The notes under the pieces are model-generated. The model was not told the DNA's origin. It did no database searches and saw only the letters and a program-made list of their open reading frames with translations. 64,000 bases of DNA. Source: Lactonifactor longoviformis DSM 17459 (GTDB lineage Bacteria; Bacillota; Clostridia; Lachnospirales; Lachnospiraceae). Each line of letters starts with the position of its first letter. The stretch's first letter is position 1. Position numbers and translations under genes: made by a program. This document shows, in pieces, positions 52,605-61,371 of the stretch. The stretch covers positions 80,010 through 144,009 of the forward strand of contig NZ_FQVI01000011.1 of NCBI RefSeq assembly GCF_900129135.1. Reading direction: 5' to 3'.

Positions 52605-53537
52605 TCAGCTACCCATCTGCTTTGCTACTTCCTCAGCAAAATTCTCTTCTTTTTTCTCAATTCCTTCACCAGTCTCAAAACGAACAAATCCTTTGATTGT
52701 GATGTTGGCATTGTTTGCCTTTGCTACCTCTTTTACGTAAGCGCCAACGTTCTGTTTTCCGTCTTCTGCTTTTACGTAAACCTGATCTAAAAGACAGATT
52801 TCTTTTAATTCTTTATTAATACGTCCCATAACCATTCCGCTGATGATCTTGTCATTGGCGTCTGGTTTTTCGTTCTTGGCCTGTACGGTTAAGATTTCTT
52901 TTTCGTGCTCGATGTAAGCCGCATCCACCTCATCTCTGTTAGTGTACAGAGGTTTAATAGCTGCAACCTGCATAGCAACGTTTTTAGCCATCTCTCTTAC
53001 TGCATCATTTATAACGTCTGTTTCCACGTCTACCAAAACGCCGATTTTGCCGCCCATATGAGTATAGGATGCGATAAAACCATTCTCCTCAGACATCTGC
53101 TGGAATCTTCTGATATTCATATTCTCTCCGATTACTGCAATCTGTCCTGCCAAAGCTTCGGAAACCGTTTTAGAAGTATCAAATTTCCATGGCTCTGCCA
53201 GGAAAGCTTCGATATCTGCTGCGCTTGTCTCTGCTGCCTGCTCTGCAACCTGAGCCACATACTCCTGGAACTTTTCGTTTTTCGCAACAAAGTCTGTCTC
53301 TGCATTTACTTCTACAACCACAGCCTTTTTGTCGTCATTTATTAATAAAGTTCTGCAAAGTCCTTCTGCTGCAATTCTTCCAGCTTTTTTCTGTGCTGTA
53401 GCAAGTCCTTTTTCTCTTAAGAACTCCATTGCTTTATCCATATCGCCTTCTGTTGCTGTAAGAGCTTTCTTACAGTCCATCATACCAGCGCCGCTGATTT
53501 CTCTTAATTCTTTAACCATTGCTGCTGTAATAGCCAT
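52605..53537 (-). CDS. tsf: Elongation factor Ts
   Basis: Nucleotide exchange factor that regenerates EF-Tu-GTP in translation. 310 residues. The UBA-like N-terminus (MAITAAMVKELREISGAGMMDCKKAL) and the core with DFVAKNEKFQEYV are diagnostic, as is the C-terminal region IDQ-equivalent LLDQVYVKAEDGKQNV. AGGAGG precedes the ATG. It follows rpsB by 30 bases in the usual rpsB-tsf order. Confidence 0.98.
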   Translation of the reverse strand: MAITAAMVKELREISGAGMMDCKKALTATEGDMDKAMEFLREKGLATAQKKAGRIAAEGLCRTLLINDDKKAVVVEVNAETDFVAKNEKFQEYVAQVAEQAAETSAADIEAFLAEPWKFDTSKTVSEALAGQIAVIGENMNIRRFQQMSEENGFIASYTHMGGKIGVLVDVETDVINDAVREMAKNVAMQVAAIKPLYTNRDEVDAAYIEHEKEILTVQAKNEKPDANDKIISGMVMGRINKELKEICLLDQVYVKAEDGKQNVGAYVKEVAKANNANITIKGFVRFETGEGIEKKEENFAEEVAKQMGS

Positions 53538-53567
53538 TGTGTTTTCCTCCTGAAAATAATATGGTAA

Positions 53568-54338
53568 TTAAGCTTCTTCGCTTTCTGCCGCTACAATCTC
53601 TTCGATATCATCAGTTCCCTCTGCAACATCTTCAAAGATTTCTTCTTCTGCTGTTGCGCCCTGATTTGCCTCGATTACAGCGTCAGCCATTTTGGAAACG
53701 ATTAATTTTACTGCACGGATTGCATCGTCATTACCCGGAATTACGTAATCTAATTCTTCCGGATCGCAGTTTGTATCTGCAATACCGATAAGAGGAATTC
53801 CTAATGTGTGAGCTTCCTGCACACAGATTCTCTCCTTCTTAGGATCTACGATAAAGATAGCATCCGGAATCTTCTTCATCTCTTTAATACCGCCAAGGTT
53901 CTTCTGAAGCTTTCCTAATTCTTTTCTAAGAGCAATAACTTCTTTCTTAGGAAGAACATCAAAGGTTCCGTCAGCTTCCATTGCTTCGATTTCTTTTAAT
54001 CTTGCAATTCTGCTCTGGATCGTTTTGAAGTTTGTAAGCATACCGCCTAACCATCTCTCGTTGACATAGAACATTCCGCAGCGCTCTGCCTCTACCTTGA
54101 TAGCATCCTGAGCCTGCTTCTTAGTTCCCACGAAAAGAATTGTGCCGCCTTCTGCAGCAATATCAGCGATTGCTTTGTAAGCATCATCTACCATTCCAAC
54201 GGATTTCTGCAGGTCGATAATGTAGATTCCGTTTCTCTCTGTGTAGATATACTCTGCCATTTTAGGGTTCCATCTTCTTGTCTGATGTCCGAAATGAACA
54301 CCGGCTTCTAACAGCTGTTTCATTGAAATAACGCTCAT
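53568..54338 (-). CDS. rpsB: 30S ribosomal protein S2
   Basis: Small-subunit ribosomal protein of 256 residues. It begins [27 protein letters not shown] and contains [11 protein letters not shown] and [30 protein letters not shown], all strongly conserved in S2. The C-terminal 35 residues are an acidic extension. AAGGAG before the ATG at 54338 sets the start. It is followed directly by tsf. Confidence 0.98.
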   Translation of the reverse strand: MSVISMKQLLEAGVHFGHQTRRWNPKMAEYIYTERNGIYIIDLQKSVGMVDDAYKAIADIAAEGGTILFVGTKKQAQDAIKVEAERCGMFYVNERWLGGMLTNFKTIQSRIARLKEIEAMEADGTFDVLPKKEVIALRKELGKLQKNLGGIKEMKKIPDAIFIVDPKKERICVQEAHTLGIPLIGIADTNCDPEELDYVIPGNDDAIRAVKLIVSKMADAVIEANQGATAEEEIFEDVAEGTDDIEEIVAAESEEA

Positions 54339-54396
54339 GTTTTTACTCTCCTTTTGGTTGTTTTCTTCCGCATTCTTCATCTCCCGCAGGAACGTC

Positions 54397-54423
54397 ATTC
54401 TTCCTATATTCATATAGAAGAAT
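54397..54423 (-). promoter_or_regulatory. Leader hairpin of rpsB
   Basis: In the untranslated leader, ATTCTTC-TATA and TATA-GGAAGAAT pair around GAA (minus strand). A stem-loop in the S2 leader often mediates autogenous control by the protein. I do not recognise it as a named family. Confidence 0.4.
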
Positions 54424-54473
54424 TCAGCACCCTCCTTTGGAATCCGACTGCGTGTTTATTTTTGACCTTTAGC

Positions 54474-54503
54474 ATTATAGCATGACTCTAATTGGGAATG
54501 CAA
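54474..54503 (-). promoter_or_regulatory. Promoter of rpsB-tsf
   Basis: On the minus strand TTGCAT (54503-54498), an 18-base spacer and ATG-C-TATAAT (54479-54474), with an extended -10 TG. The leader to rpsB is about 130 bases. Confidence 0.7.
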
Positions 54504-54563
54504 GGTATTTTTTGCCTTATTTCCTCTTTTTGTTCCATAATATGAAATTTATTGAAAATCCTA

Positions 54564-54639
54564 TTGACATCATATCGCTCAGTGCTATAATCGGAGTTAA
54601 GATATCACATTGCGAAACTTAGTTTCATAATACGAAACT
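54564..54639 (+). promoter_or_regulatory. Promoter and operator of the KDPG operon
   Basis: TTGACA (54564-54569), a 16-base spacer and TGC-TATAAT (54586-54591). Downstream GAAAC (54614-54618), GTTTC (54622-54626) and GAAAC (54634-54638) form nested dyads, the best being AGTTTC-ATAATAC-GAAACT (54621-54639). Its position after the start point suits a repressor, and GAAAC/GTTTC dyads are typical of KdgR-type regulators. No such regulator is in the window. Confidence 0.6.
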
Positions 54640-54673
54640 CAAAACAAATATATAAAATAAGGAGAAATGAACC

Positions 54674-55312
54674 ATGCATGAAGTATTAGAGCAGATCCAG
54701 AAGCTTGGCATCGTACCTGTTGTTGTATTAAACGATGCGAAAGATGCAGAACCTCTTGCAAAGGCCCTGTGTGACGGAGGCCTCCCCTGTGCAGAAGTGA
54801 CTTTCCGTACTGCAGCGGCCGAAGAATCCATCCGTATCATGGCAGAGAAATTTCCACACATGTTAATCGGCGCCGGAACCGTACTCACTACAGATCAGGT
54901 TGACCGCGCAGTAGCCGCGGGCGCCAAATTCATCGTAAGCCCGGGTCTGAACCCGCGAATCGTAAAATACTGCGTAGAAAAAGGAGTCCTGCTCACCCCC
55001 GGATGCTGCAATCCAAGCGATATTGAGCAAGCTTTGGAAAACGGGCTGGAGGTAGTGAAGTTCTTCCCAGCGGAACCTGCTGGCGGTTTGAAAATGATCA
55101 AAGCAATCGCCGCGCCTTACGTAGGACTTAAATTTATGCCCACAGGCGGAATAAATGCAGCTAACGTGAAAGATTATCTGGCTTACGACCGTATCGTTGC
55201 CTGCGGGGGAAGCTGGATGGTTAAGGGCAGTCTGGTAGATGAAGGCAACTTTGCAGAGATTACCAGACTTACCGAAGAAGCAGTTGCCATTGTAAAGGAA
55301 GCAAGAAAATAA
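54674..55312 (+). CDS. eda: KDPG/KHG aldolase
   Basis: 2-Dehydro-3-deoxy-phosphogluconate aldolase of 212 residues, splitting KDPG to pyruvate and glyceraldehyde-3-phosphate in hexuronate or ketogluconate catabolism. The Schiff-base lysine is K129 in VVKFFPAE and the catalytic Glu41 with Arg45 lies in AEVTFRT. GAGTV-like AGTVLTTDQ and PGLNPRIV loops are conserved. AAGGAG precedes the ATG. A kinase that makes its substrate follows 69 bases later. Confidence 0.95.
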   Translation: MHEVLEQIQKLGIVPVVVLNDAKDAEPLAKALCDGGLPCAEVTFRTAAAEESIRIMAEKFPHMLIGAGTVLTTDQVDRAVAAGAKFIVSPGLNPRIVKYCVEKGVLLTPGCCNPSDIEQALENGLEVVKFFPAEPAGGLKMIKAIAAPYVGLKFMPTGGINAANVKDYLAYDRIVACGGSWMVKGSLVDEGNFAEITRLTEEAVAIVKEARK

Positions 55313-55381
55313 AAGATTCAAAACTCTCTTTGTATCATAATATATAAAAACTTTTTAATTAAGAAAGGACGAAGACTCATT

Positions 55382-56407
55382 ATGGCAAAAAAAGTAATTA
55401 CCTTTGGTGAAATTATGTTAAGACTGGCTCCTGAAGGATACTATCGTTTTGTACAGGCAGATACCTTTGGGGCAACCTACGGCGGAGGAGAGGCCAACGT
55501 TGCCGTATCACTTGCCAATTACGGATTTGATGCTAAGTTCGTCACCAAGCTTCCAAAGCACGAAATCGGCCAGGCTGCAGTTAATTCACTGCGCAAATAC
55601 GGCGTTGATACCTCGTTTATCGCCCGGGGCGGAGACAGAGTTGGTATCTATTTCCTGGAAAAAGGAGCTTCCCAGAGACCCTCTAAGGTTATCTATGACA
55701 GAGCAGGTTCTTCCATTGCAACAGCAAACAAAGCGGATTTTGACTGGAACGCCATCTTCGACGGTGCAGACTGGTTCCATTTTACAGGTATCTCACCTGC
55801 GTTAAATGATGATGTTGCTGCCATCTGCCTGGAAGCCTGCAAAGCTGCCAAGGAAGCCGGTGTTACGATTTCCTGTGATCTAAATTACAGAAATAAATTA
55901 TGGTCCAAAGAAAAGGCCGGACAAGTTATGGGTGAACTGTGCAAGTATGTGGATGTATGTATTGCCAACGAAGAGGACGCCTCTGATGTCTTTGGCATCA
56001 AAGCTGCCAATACCGATGTTACTGCAGGTACTGTAAACCATGAAGGTTATAAGGATGTGGCAAAGCAGCTGGCTGACCGCTTTGGTTTCTCCAAGGTTGC
56101 GATCACACTCCGGGAGTCCTTGTCCGCCAATGACAATAACTGGTCTGGTATGTTATATGATGGTACGGACTACTATTTCAGCAAAAAATATAAGATGCAC
56201 ATCGTTGACCGTGTAGGCGGCGGCGACAGCTTCGGCGGCGGATTAATCTGCTCCTGCTTAAATGGATGTGATTCTCAGACAGCCATAGAATTTGCAGTTG
56301 CCGCATCCTGCCTGAAGCATTCAATCGAAGGCGACTTTAACATGGTATCCATGGATGAAGTGAATAAACTGGCGGGCGGAGACGCTTCCGGACGTGTCCA
56401 GAGATAG
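55382..56407 (+). CDS. kdgK: 2-Keto-3-deoxygluconate kinase (PfkB family)
   Basis: A 341-residue ribokinase/PfkB-family sugar kinase phosphorylating KDG to KDPG. The substrate loop YGGGEANVAVSLANYG is near residue 35, and the ATP/anion-hole motif DRVGGGDSFGGGLI has its catalytic Asp in GGGDSF. It forms the second step with the aldolase gene directly upstream. AAAGGAC precedes the ATG. The KDG assignment rests on family and context. Confidence 0.88.
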   Translation: MAKKVITFGEIMLRLAPEGYYRFVQADTFGATYGGGEANVAVSLANYGFDAKFVTKLPKHEIGQAAVNSLRKYGVDTSFIARGGDRVGIYFLEKGASQRPSKVIYDRAGSSIATANKADFDWNAIFDGADWFHFTGISPALNDDVAAICLEACKAAKEAGVTISCDLNYRNKLWSKEKAGQVMGELCKYVDVCIANEEDASDVFGIKAANTDVTAGTVNHEGYKDVAKQLADRFGFSKVAITLRESLSANDNNWSGMLYDGTDYYFSKKYKMHIVDRVGGGDSFGGGLICSCLNGCDSQTAIEFAVAASCLKHSIEGDFNMVSMDEVNKLAGGDASGRVQR

Positions 56408-56473
56408 TTTTTAAATTAACCTAATAACTTTTACTGTTTACATTTCCCTATTGCCATTGGGATGTAATTCCTG

Positions 56474-56505
56474 GGGATGCTGTTGCCATGCAGCATCCCA
56501 CTTTT
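56474..56505 (+). terminator. Hairpin between the two sugar kinase genes
   Basis: GGGATGCTG and CAGCATCCC pair around 8 bases and are followed by ACTTTTAT. It probably reduces read-through into the second kinase gene. Confidence 0.65.
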
Positions 56506-56523
56506 ATAGAGGAGTTTTTTAAT

Positions 56524-57552
56524 ATGAAAAACAAAAAAGATTTTGATATACTGGCACTTGGAGAATTACTGCTGCGTTTGTCCCCGCCCAACAACGAGCG
56601 CCTTACCAGGGGGGAAACCTTTCAGAAGCAAGTGGGAGGAGCTGAACTGAACGTTGTCTCCGGCGCCTCACTTCTGGGTCTGCGCACCGGTATCATTTCA
56701 AAACTGCCCTCTAACGATATGGGTACTTTTATTAAAAACCGCGTGCGGTTCTGCGGAGTCAGCGACGATTATCTGGTATACGATACCAGCAAGGACGCAC
56801 GCCTTGGAGTGTATTACTATGAAAACGGGGCACATCCGAGGAAGCCCAGCATCGTTTATGACCGTATGTATACCTCCATGAATAAAATAGACGTCTCTGA
56901 CTTTTCTGAAGACCTCTACGCTTCGGCCCGCTGTTTCCATACCAGCGGGATCACCCTGGCCCTCAGCCCCCAGGCCCGCCGCACAGGCATCGAAATGATC
57001 AAGCGGTTTAAGGAACAGGGGACTATTATTTCCTTTGATGTTAACTTCCGTGGAAACCTCTGGTCCGGGGAAGAAGCCAAAGCCTGCATCGAAGAGATTC
57101 TGCCCTATGTGGACATTTTCTTCTGCTCCGAAGACACCGCCCGCCTTACCTTCCTGAAGGAGGGGAATCTAAAGGACATTATGAAAAGCTTCACTCAGGA
57201 TTATCCTGTCTCCATCGTTGCGTCTACCCAGAGGATTGTCCACAGTCCCAAAGTCCATACCTTCGGTTCCGTTGTGTATGATGCCAAATCAGACACTTAT
57301 TTTGAGGAAGATCCTTACAGGGATATTGATGTTGTTGACCGCATCGGCAGCGGGGATGCCTTTATCTCCGGCGCCTTATACGGCCTTTTGGCCCACGACT
57401 TCGACTGCCAAAAGGCTATGGAATACGGCGATGCCACAAGCGCAGTAAAAAATACAATTCCCGGGGATCTGCCTTCCTCTGATCTTACCGAGATTAACCG
57501 GATCATCTCTGCCCATAAGCAGACAGGAAGACAGTCTGAGATGGATAGATAA
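56524..57552 (+). CDS. Second PfkB-family sugar kinase
   Basis: A 342-residue ribokinase-family kinase. QVGGAELNVVSGASLLGLRTG is the substrate loop and DRIGSGDAFISGALYG the C-terminal catalytic motif. It resembles KDG kinases but differs clearly from the one upstream, so it may act on another keto-deoxy sugar. GAGGAG before the ATG at 56524 sets the start. It ends 4 bases before the convergent efflux gene. Confidence 0.85.
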   Translation: MKNKKDFDILALGELLLRLSPPNNERLTRGETFQKQVGGAELNVVSGASLLGLRTGIISKLPSNDMGTFIKNRVRFCGVSDDYLVYDTSKDARLGVYYYENGAHPRKPSIVYDRMYTSMNKIDVSDFSEDLYASARCFHTSGITLALSPQARRTGIEMIKRFKEQGTIISFDVNFRGNLWSGEEAKACIEEILPYVDIFFCSEDTARLTFLKEGNLKDIMKSFTQDYPVSIVASTQRIVHSPKVHTFGSVVYDAKSDTYFEEDPYRDIDVVDRIGSGDAFISGALYGLLAHDFDCQKAMEYGDATSAVKNTIPGDLPSSDLTEINRIISAHKQTGRQSEMDR

Positions 57553-57556
57553 TCAT

Positions 57557-58720
57557 TTATCTCCTGATCATTTTCCCGGCAGCCGCCAGCAGAGCACCGC
57601 TCCCCACCATTATCCACTGTATCGGCACCCGATCCGCCATAGGGCCGAAGATGAGCATTCCCAGGGGCATAACACTTCCTGAAATTATTTGAAATACAGA
57701 AAACACTCTTCCTAATTTGCCTGCCTCTACCTCTTCCTGGAGCATGACTGTAGACGCTGTGGCCAGGGCAGGCATAAAGGCCCCTGAGATCATCATCACA
57801 GCCAGATACATCCAGAAATATGGAGTCAGTCCAAGCAGCAGAAAGGTAACGCCAAACCCTATATAGGAAACTGCCATGACTCTCCACTTGTCTTTAAAAT
57901 TACCCTTCCAGGCCACAAAAACCCCTCCCAGAAGAGAGCCTACGGTCCAAACAATTTCGTTGGCCGACAGCCTCCACACTTCACTTCCAAAGGTTCTCTC
58001 TATCATAAGTGGTGTTAAGAAGGCAGCGGGGGTTATGAGAAAGAAGGCTATTCCGTAAAAAACCAGAATTCTGGAAACAATGGCATGTCCTGTGGTATAT
58101 TGAATTCCTTCTTTTAATTCCTTCCACATAGAAATCTGTCCTTTGCTTACAGGCTTTTCCACCTTTAAAAAGGCCATGACACATATGGCAAGGGCTGCAG
58201 TTATCACATCTACCAGCATCGCCCAGGCAATCCCCACACTTCCCAGAAGGACGCCTCCCACAGCAGGAGAAATCATCATAAGGACCGAATTACACGTCTG
58301 GTTAATTCCATTAATTCTGGTAAGCTTTTCCTGAGGAATAATTTGAGGGACAATGGCTCCTACGGCAGGCGTCTGCACTCCCGCTCCCACTGAACGGACG
58401 GCTGATACCAGCATAAGCATCCACATCGAATCTTTTCCAACTAAAAACATCAGAGCAAGTCCCAGCGTTGAGGCAGCAATAAAGCCATCGGACACCATAA
58501 TCAGCATTTTTCTGTGATACCGATCAGCCCACACCCCGGCAAAGAGAGAGATGAAAAGCTGGGGAAGCAGAGAGCACAGGATTGAAGCAGTCATCCACAT
58601 ACCCGATGAGGTTTTCAGTGTAATATACCAGGTAATGGCATATCCAACCACAGAAGACCCAAAAAGGCTGATATTCTGACTGACAAGAAACAAGATACAT
58701 TTTTTCTTCCATTCTTTCAT
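57557..58720 (-). CDS. MFS efflux transporter, macrolide-efflux-like (MFS_3)
   Basis: A 387-residue transporter with about eleven to twelve spans. The loop FAGVWADRYHRKMLIMVSDG between spans 2 and 3 and the overall pattern match the MFS_3 group that includes Mef macrolide exporters. GAGG precedes the ATG. A 230-base leader with a short Arg-Leu-Arg peptide and a strong terminator hairpin lies in front of it, so expression is probably induced by ribosome-targeting drugs. Drug specificity cannot be told from the transporter sequence alone. Confidence 0.85.
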   Translation of the reverse strand: MKEWKKKCILFLVSQNISLFGSSVVGYAITWYITLKTSSGMWMTASILCSLLPQLFISLFAGVWADRYHRKMLIMVSDGFIAASTLGLALMFLVGKDSMWMLMLVSAVRSVGAGVQTPAVGAIVPQIIPQEKLTRINGINQTCNSVLMMISPAVGGVLLGSVGIAWAMLVDVITAALAICVMAFLKVEKPVSKGQISMWKELKEGIQYTTGHAIVSRILVFYGIAFFLITPAAFLTPLMIERTFGSEVWRLSANEIVWTVGSLLGGVFVAWKGNFKDKWRVMAVSYIGFGVTFLLLGLTPYFWMYLAVMMISGAFMPALATASTVMLQEEVEAGKLGRVFSVFQIISGSVMPLGMLIFGPMADRVPIQWIMVGSGALLAAAGKMIRR

Positions 58721-58773
58721 ATATACCTCACATTTTAGTTATCAGGCACCGGAATGCCTTTTTCTTTTTGAGT

Positions 58774-58821
58774 AAAAAAAGCAACAGACAAACGTTCCCT
58801 TGGAACCTTTGCCTGCTGCTT
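58774..58821 (-). terminator. Attenuator terminator before the MFS efflux gene
   Basis: On the minus strand 58821-58802 pairs with 58798-58779 in a 20-bp stem with three mismatches or wobbles and a 3-base loop, followed by seven T. It stands between the leader peptide and the efflux gene, so by default it would stop transcription. AGGCAA in its first arm can instead pair with TTGCCT upstream (58877-58872), giving a possible antiterminator. Confidence 0.75.
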
Positions 58822-58952
58822 ACATCCGCAAAAAGAGCATAGTTTCAGAATATACACTCTGTAAAATACAGAGGCAATCTGCTCATGCTTCAATTCCGCA
58901 AAATAAGTATCAGAAAAAAGCTCCCATCGGAACTTAGCTTCTCCCAAATCAC

Positions 58953-58976
58953 TTATCTTAAACGAGTTGAAAACAT
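58953..58976 (-). CDS. Leader peptide MFSTRLR (attenuator sensor)
   Basis: A seven-codon frame with a very strong ribosome site (AGGAGGT, eight bases before the ATG at 58976). The peptide MFSTRLR ends in Arg-Leu-Arg, the +X+ motif at which macrolides stall ribosomes on the ErmD leader (MTHSMRLR...). Stalling here would change folding of the downstream attenuator and permit transcription of the efflux gene. The peptide is read directly from sequence. The drug response is inference. Confidence 0.6.
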   Translation of the reverse strand: MFSTRLR

Positions 58977-59004
58977 GAACACTACCTCCTGAATTCTATT
59001 GTTG

Positions 59005-59925
59005 TTATAACATATCACAGCTCTCCATCTCTGTCAACAGTTCTTTGAAATCCTGGGGAAAATCCGCTGCCAGCATGATTTCTTCCCCGGTAAAGGGGTG
59101 AATCAGTTTCACTTTCCAGGCGTGAAGCGCAGTTCTTTTTATGTGCTCCATGGGACCTCCGTACAGAGAGTCTCCCAGCAAAGGATGCCCCAACCCTGCC
59201 ATATGGACACGGATCTGATGTGTGCGTCCCGTTTCCAGACACAGGGCCACCGCCGAGCAGGAATCCTCCTTTCCCCTCCCCATAACCCGATAATGAGTCA
59301 CCGCAGTCTTTCCGCTCTGGGATAATTTCATCTTCATAAGAGAGTTCTCATCTCTTTCTATTCTGCGGCATATTGAACCCTTCCATATATCAGGCACTCC
59401 CCGGACAACAGCTATATATTCTTTTTGAAACCTTCCATTTTCTTTTTGCTGAAAAAGACGGGCCGCAGCAGCCTGGCTCTTTGCAAACACCACAATACCG
59501 GAAGTCTCCCTGTCAAGCCGCCCCACAGAGCGTATACGTACCTTCTCACCTCTGTTTATAAAATACGCTGCCAGCATATTAGACAATGTCCTGCTGTAAT
59601 GGCCGGGGGAGGGATGGATGGTCAGACCGGATGGTTTGTCTGCAATTAGAAGATCCTCATCCTCATAGAGCACATGCGGCGTTTCCATACATGGAATCAA
59701 ATGGCTTGATCCGGTATTCTCATCCTCTAAAAGTACTGCTACCTCGTCGCCCTTTTTTAATATAGTATTACTTCTGCTTCTTACTCCATTTACACAGATA
59801 CCTTCCTCCCTGAACTTAGCCTGACGAATCTGCCGCTTGGTCAGTCCCATCGTACGGTTCATAAAGGCGCTGAGAAGCATGGAGTCTTCTTTATCTGTGA
59901 CGGTATTCCTTACTGTTTTTTTCAT
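59005..59925 (-). CDS. RluA-family pseudouridine synthase
   Basis: Isomerises uridine to pseudouridine in rRNA or tRNA. 306 residues. An S4-like N-terminal RNA-binding segment (about 15-70, LTKRQIRQAKFREEGICVNGVR) precedes the catalytic domain with the active-site Asp in SVGRLDRETSGIVVFAK and the ETGRTHQIRVHMAGLGHPLLGD motif. Member identity (RluD/YlyB-like) is not decided. The ribosome site is weak. Confidence 0.92.
   Translation of the reverse strand: MKKTVRNTVTDKEDSMLLSAFMNRTMGLTKRQIRQAKFREEGICVNGVRSRSNTILKKGDEVAVLLEDENTGSSHLIPCMETPHVLYEDEDLLIADKPSGLTIHPSPGHYSRTLSNMLAAYFINRGEKVRIRSVGRLDRETSGIVVFAKSQAAAARLFQQKENGRFQKEYIAVVRGVPDIWKGSICRRIERDENSLMKMKLSQSGKTAVTHYRVMGRGKEDSCSAVALCLETGRTHQIRVHMAGLGHPLLGDSLYGGPMEHIKRTALHAWKVKLIHPFTGEEIMLAADFPQDFKELLTEMESCDML
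59009..59037 (-). promoter_or_regulatory. Promoter of the attenuator-efflux unit
   Basis: On the minus strand TTGACA (59037-59032), a 17-base spacer and TATGTT (59014-59009). It lies at the 3' end of the pseudouridine synthase gene and gives a leader of about 280 bases before the efflux gene. Confidence 0.65.
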
Positions 59926-60126
59926 TTTTCCGGCCTTCTGCCTCTCATTTTTTGTCTGTTACGACTTATTTTAGGAGCATTGAGACGTAAAGTCAACAAC
60001 TTAGATTTTATGATTTACAAAGGGTGTCGGCTATGCTAGGATGATCATATCCAGGTACGCCAAGCCGGCATTCCTGTGACAGACTAAACTATATAATGTA
60101 TGCCGTTTTTTGGCAGAGGAGGTACT

Positions 60127-61320
60127 ATGTTAATTTTAAAGAACTGTAATTTCATCACAGATTTAGTGGAGGGTTTCGGGGAGGCAGCCGGAGATATCCT
60201 TGTAGATCAGGACAGGATTAAAACCATTGCCCCCTGCGGGACACTTCAGGCCAATGAGGGAGACCAGGTTTTGGATATGCAGGGGCAGTACGTTCTTCCC
60301 GGGCTCTTTGACCTCCACATTCATCTTACCCTGTCAGGAGGTGAGACTCTGGTAGACAATGCCAAATCTCCCATCCAGCAGGCTCTTGATGCCGTAAAAT
60401 ATGCAGCCGATACTTTGATGGCCGGCTTTACTACAGTCAGGGATGTGGGTTCTTCCTATAATGTTGCCGTAGAGCTGAGAAATGCTATACAGGCAGGAAA
60501 CTTTTACGGCCCCAATATTATTGCCTGCGGCAGGATCGTCACCGCAACCGAGTGCGGAAACGACTATTTCCAGGGCATGTATGCGGAGGCTGACGGAAAA
60601 ACGGAGATCTGGAAGGCAGTGCGGGAGGAGATGAAGCGCGGCGCTGACTTTATTAAAATCATGGGTACAGGAGCTGTTATGAATCCCGGCGGAGAACCCG
60701 GGCAGCCTATTTACACCTTGGACGAACTGAAGGCTGTGGTAGAGGCGGCAGCGTTTAAAGATACATATGTAGCAACACACTGTCACGGCACACAGGCAAT
60801 TAAAAATTCGATTCTGGCAGGGGTACGAACCATTGAGCATGCCACTATCCTTGACGACGAAGCCATTGAGATGCTCAAAGACAGCACTACATCTTATATT
60901 GTACCCACCCTGACCAGTCTTTATGCTTTGGCTGACAGTGTCCCCGATACTTCTATTTTTATGAAGGCAAAGGCACAGAAGATTCTGGGATGTTTGAAGG
61001 AAGGGCTCCGCAAAGCATATGAAGCAGGCCTTGTGATTGGTTTCGGCACCGACCAGGGCGGTGTTCCTCTGGTACACGGGGAAAATGCGGATGAATTTGC
61101 ACTGCGAAGAGATTTCTGGGGAATGAAAGAACTGGATATCATTAAGCAGGCTACCATCAATAGCGCCAAAATTGTGCGCGTGGAACAGGACTACGGAACT
61201 TTAAAATCCGGAAAAGTTGCTGACATCATTGCCGTATCCAAAAATCCTCTGGAGGACATCTCCGCTTTCAGAAATAATCTGACGACCGTAGTTAAATCCG
61301 GCTGTGTTGTAAAAGCATGA
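60127..61320 (+). CDS. Amidohydrolase, imidazolonepropionase/prolidase-like
   Basis: A 397-residue metal-dependent hydrolase. The HxH metal motif is H64-I-H66 in PGLFDLHIHLTLSGGE, a probable bridging Lys lies in ADFIKIMGTGA, further His residues are in VATHCHGTQAI and IEHATIL, and the final metal Asp lies in GFGTDQGG. Relatives split cyclic amides, organophosphates or Xaa-Pro peptides. AGAGGAGG before the ATG at 60127 sets the start. Two M20 peptidase genes follow, suggesting a peptide or acyl-amino-acid breakdown unit. Confidence 0.88.
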   Translation: MLILKNCNFITDLVEGFGEAAGDILVDQDRIKTIAPCGTLQANEGDQVLDMQGQYVLPGLFDLHIHLTLSGGETLVDNAKSPIQQALDAVKYAADTLMAGFTTVRDVGSSYNVAVELRNAIQAGNFYGPNIIACGRIVTATECGNDYFQGMYAEADGKTEIWKAVREEMKRGADFIKIMGTGAVMNPGGEPGQPIYTLDELKAVVEAAAFKDTYVATHCHGTQAIKNSILAGVRTIEHATILDDEAIEMLKDSTTSYIVPTLTSLYALADSVPDTSIFMKAKAQKILGCLKEGLRKAYEAGLVIGFGTDQGGVPLVHGENADEFALRRDFWGMKELDIIKQATINSAKIVRVEQDYGTLKSGKVADIIAVSKNPLEDISAFRNNLTTVVKSGCVVKA

Positions 61321-61371
61321 TATCTGCATACCCTTCAGCAGCTTCAGAAATTCGAGAGGAGACCTAAACTT

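Noticed and set aside
58735..58947. A 70-codon frame across the efflux-gene leader
   Set aside because: It begins with TTG, has no ribosome site and runs through the terminator hairpin. The seven-codon peptide upstream has a far better ribosome site.
59926..60126. A clear promoter for the amidohydrolase-M20 operon
   Set aside because: A TATAAT occurs near 60092, but no acceptable -35 lies at the right distance.
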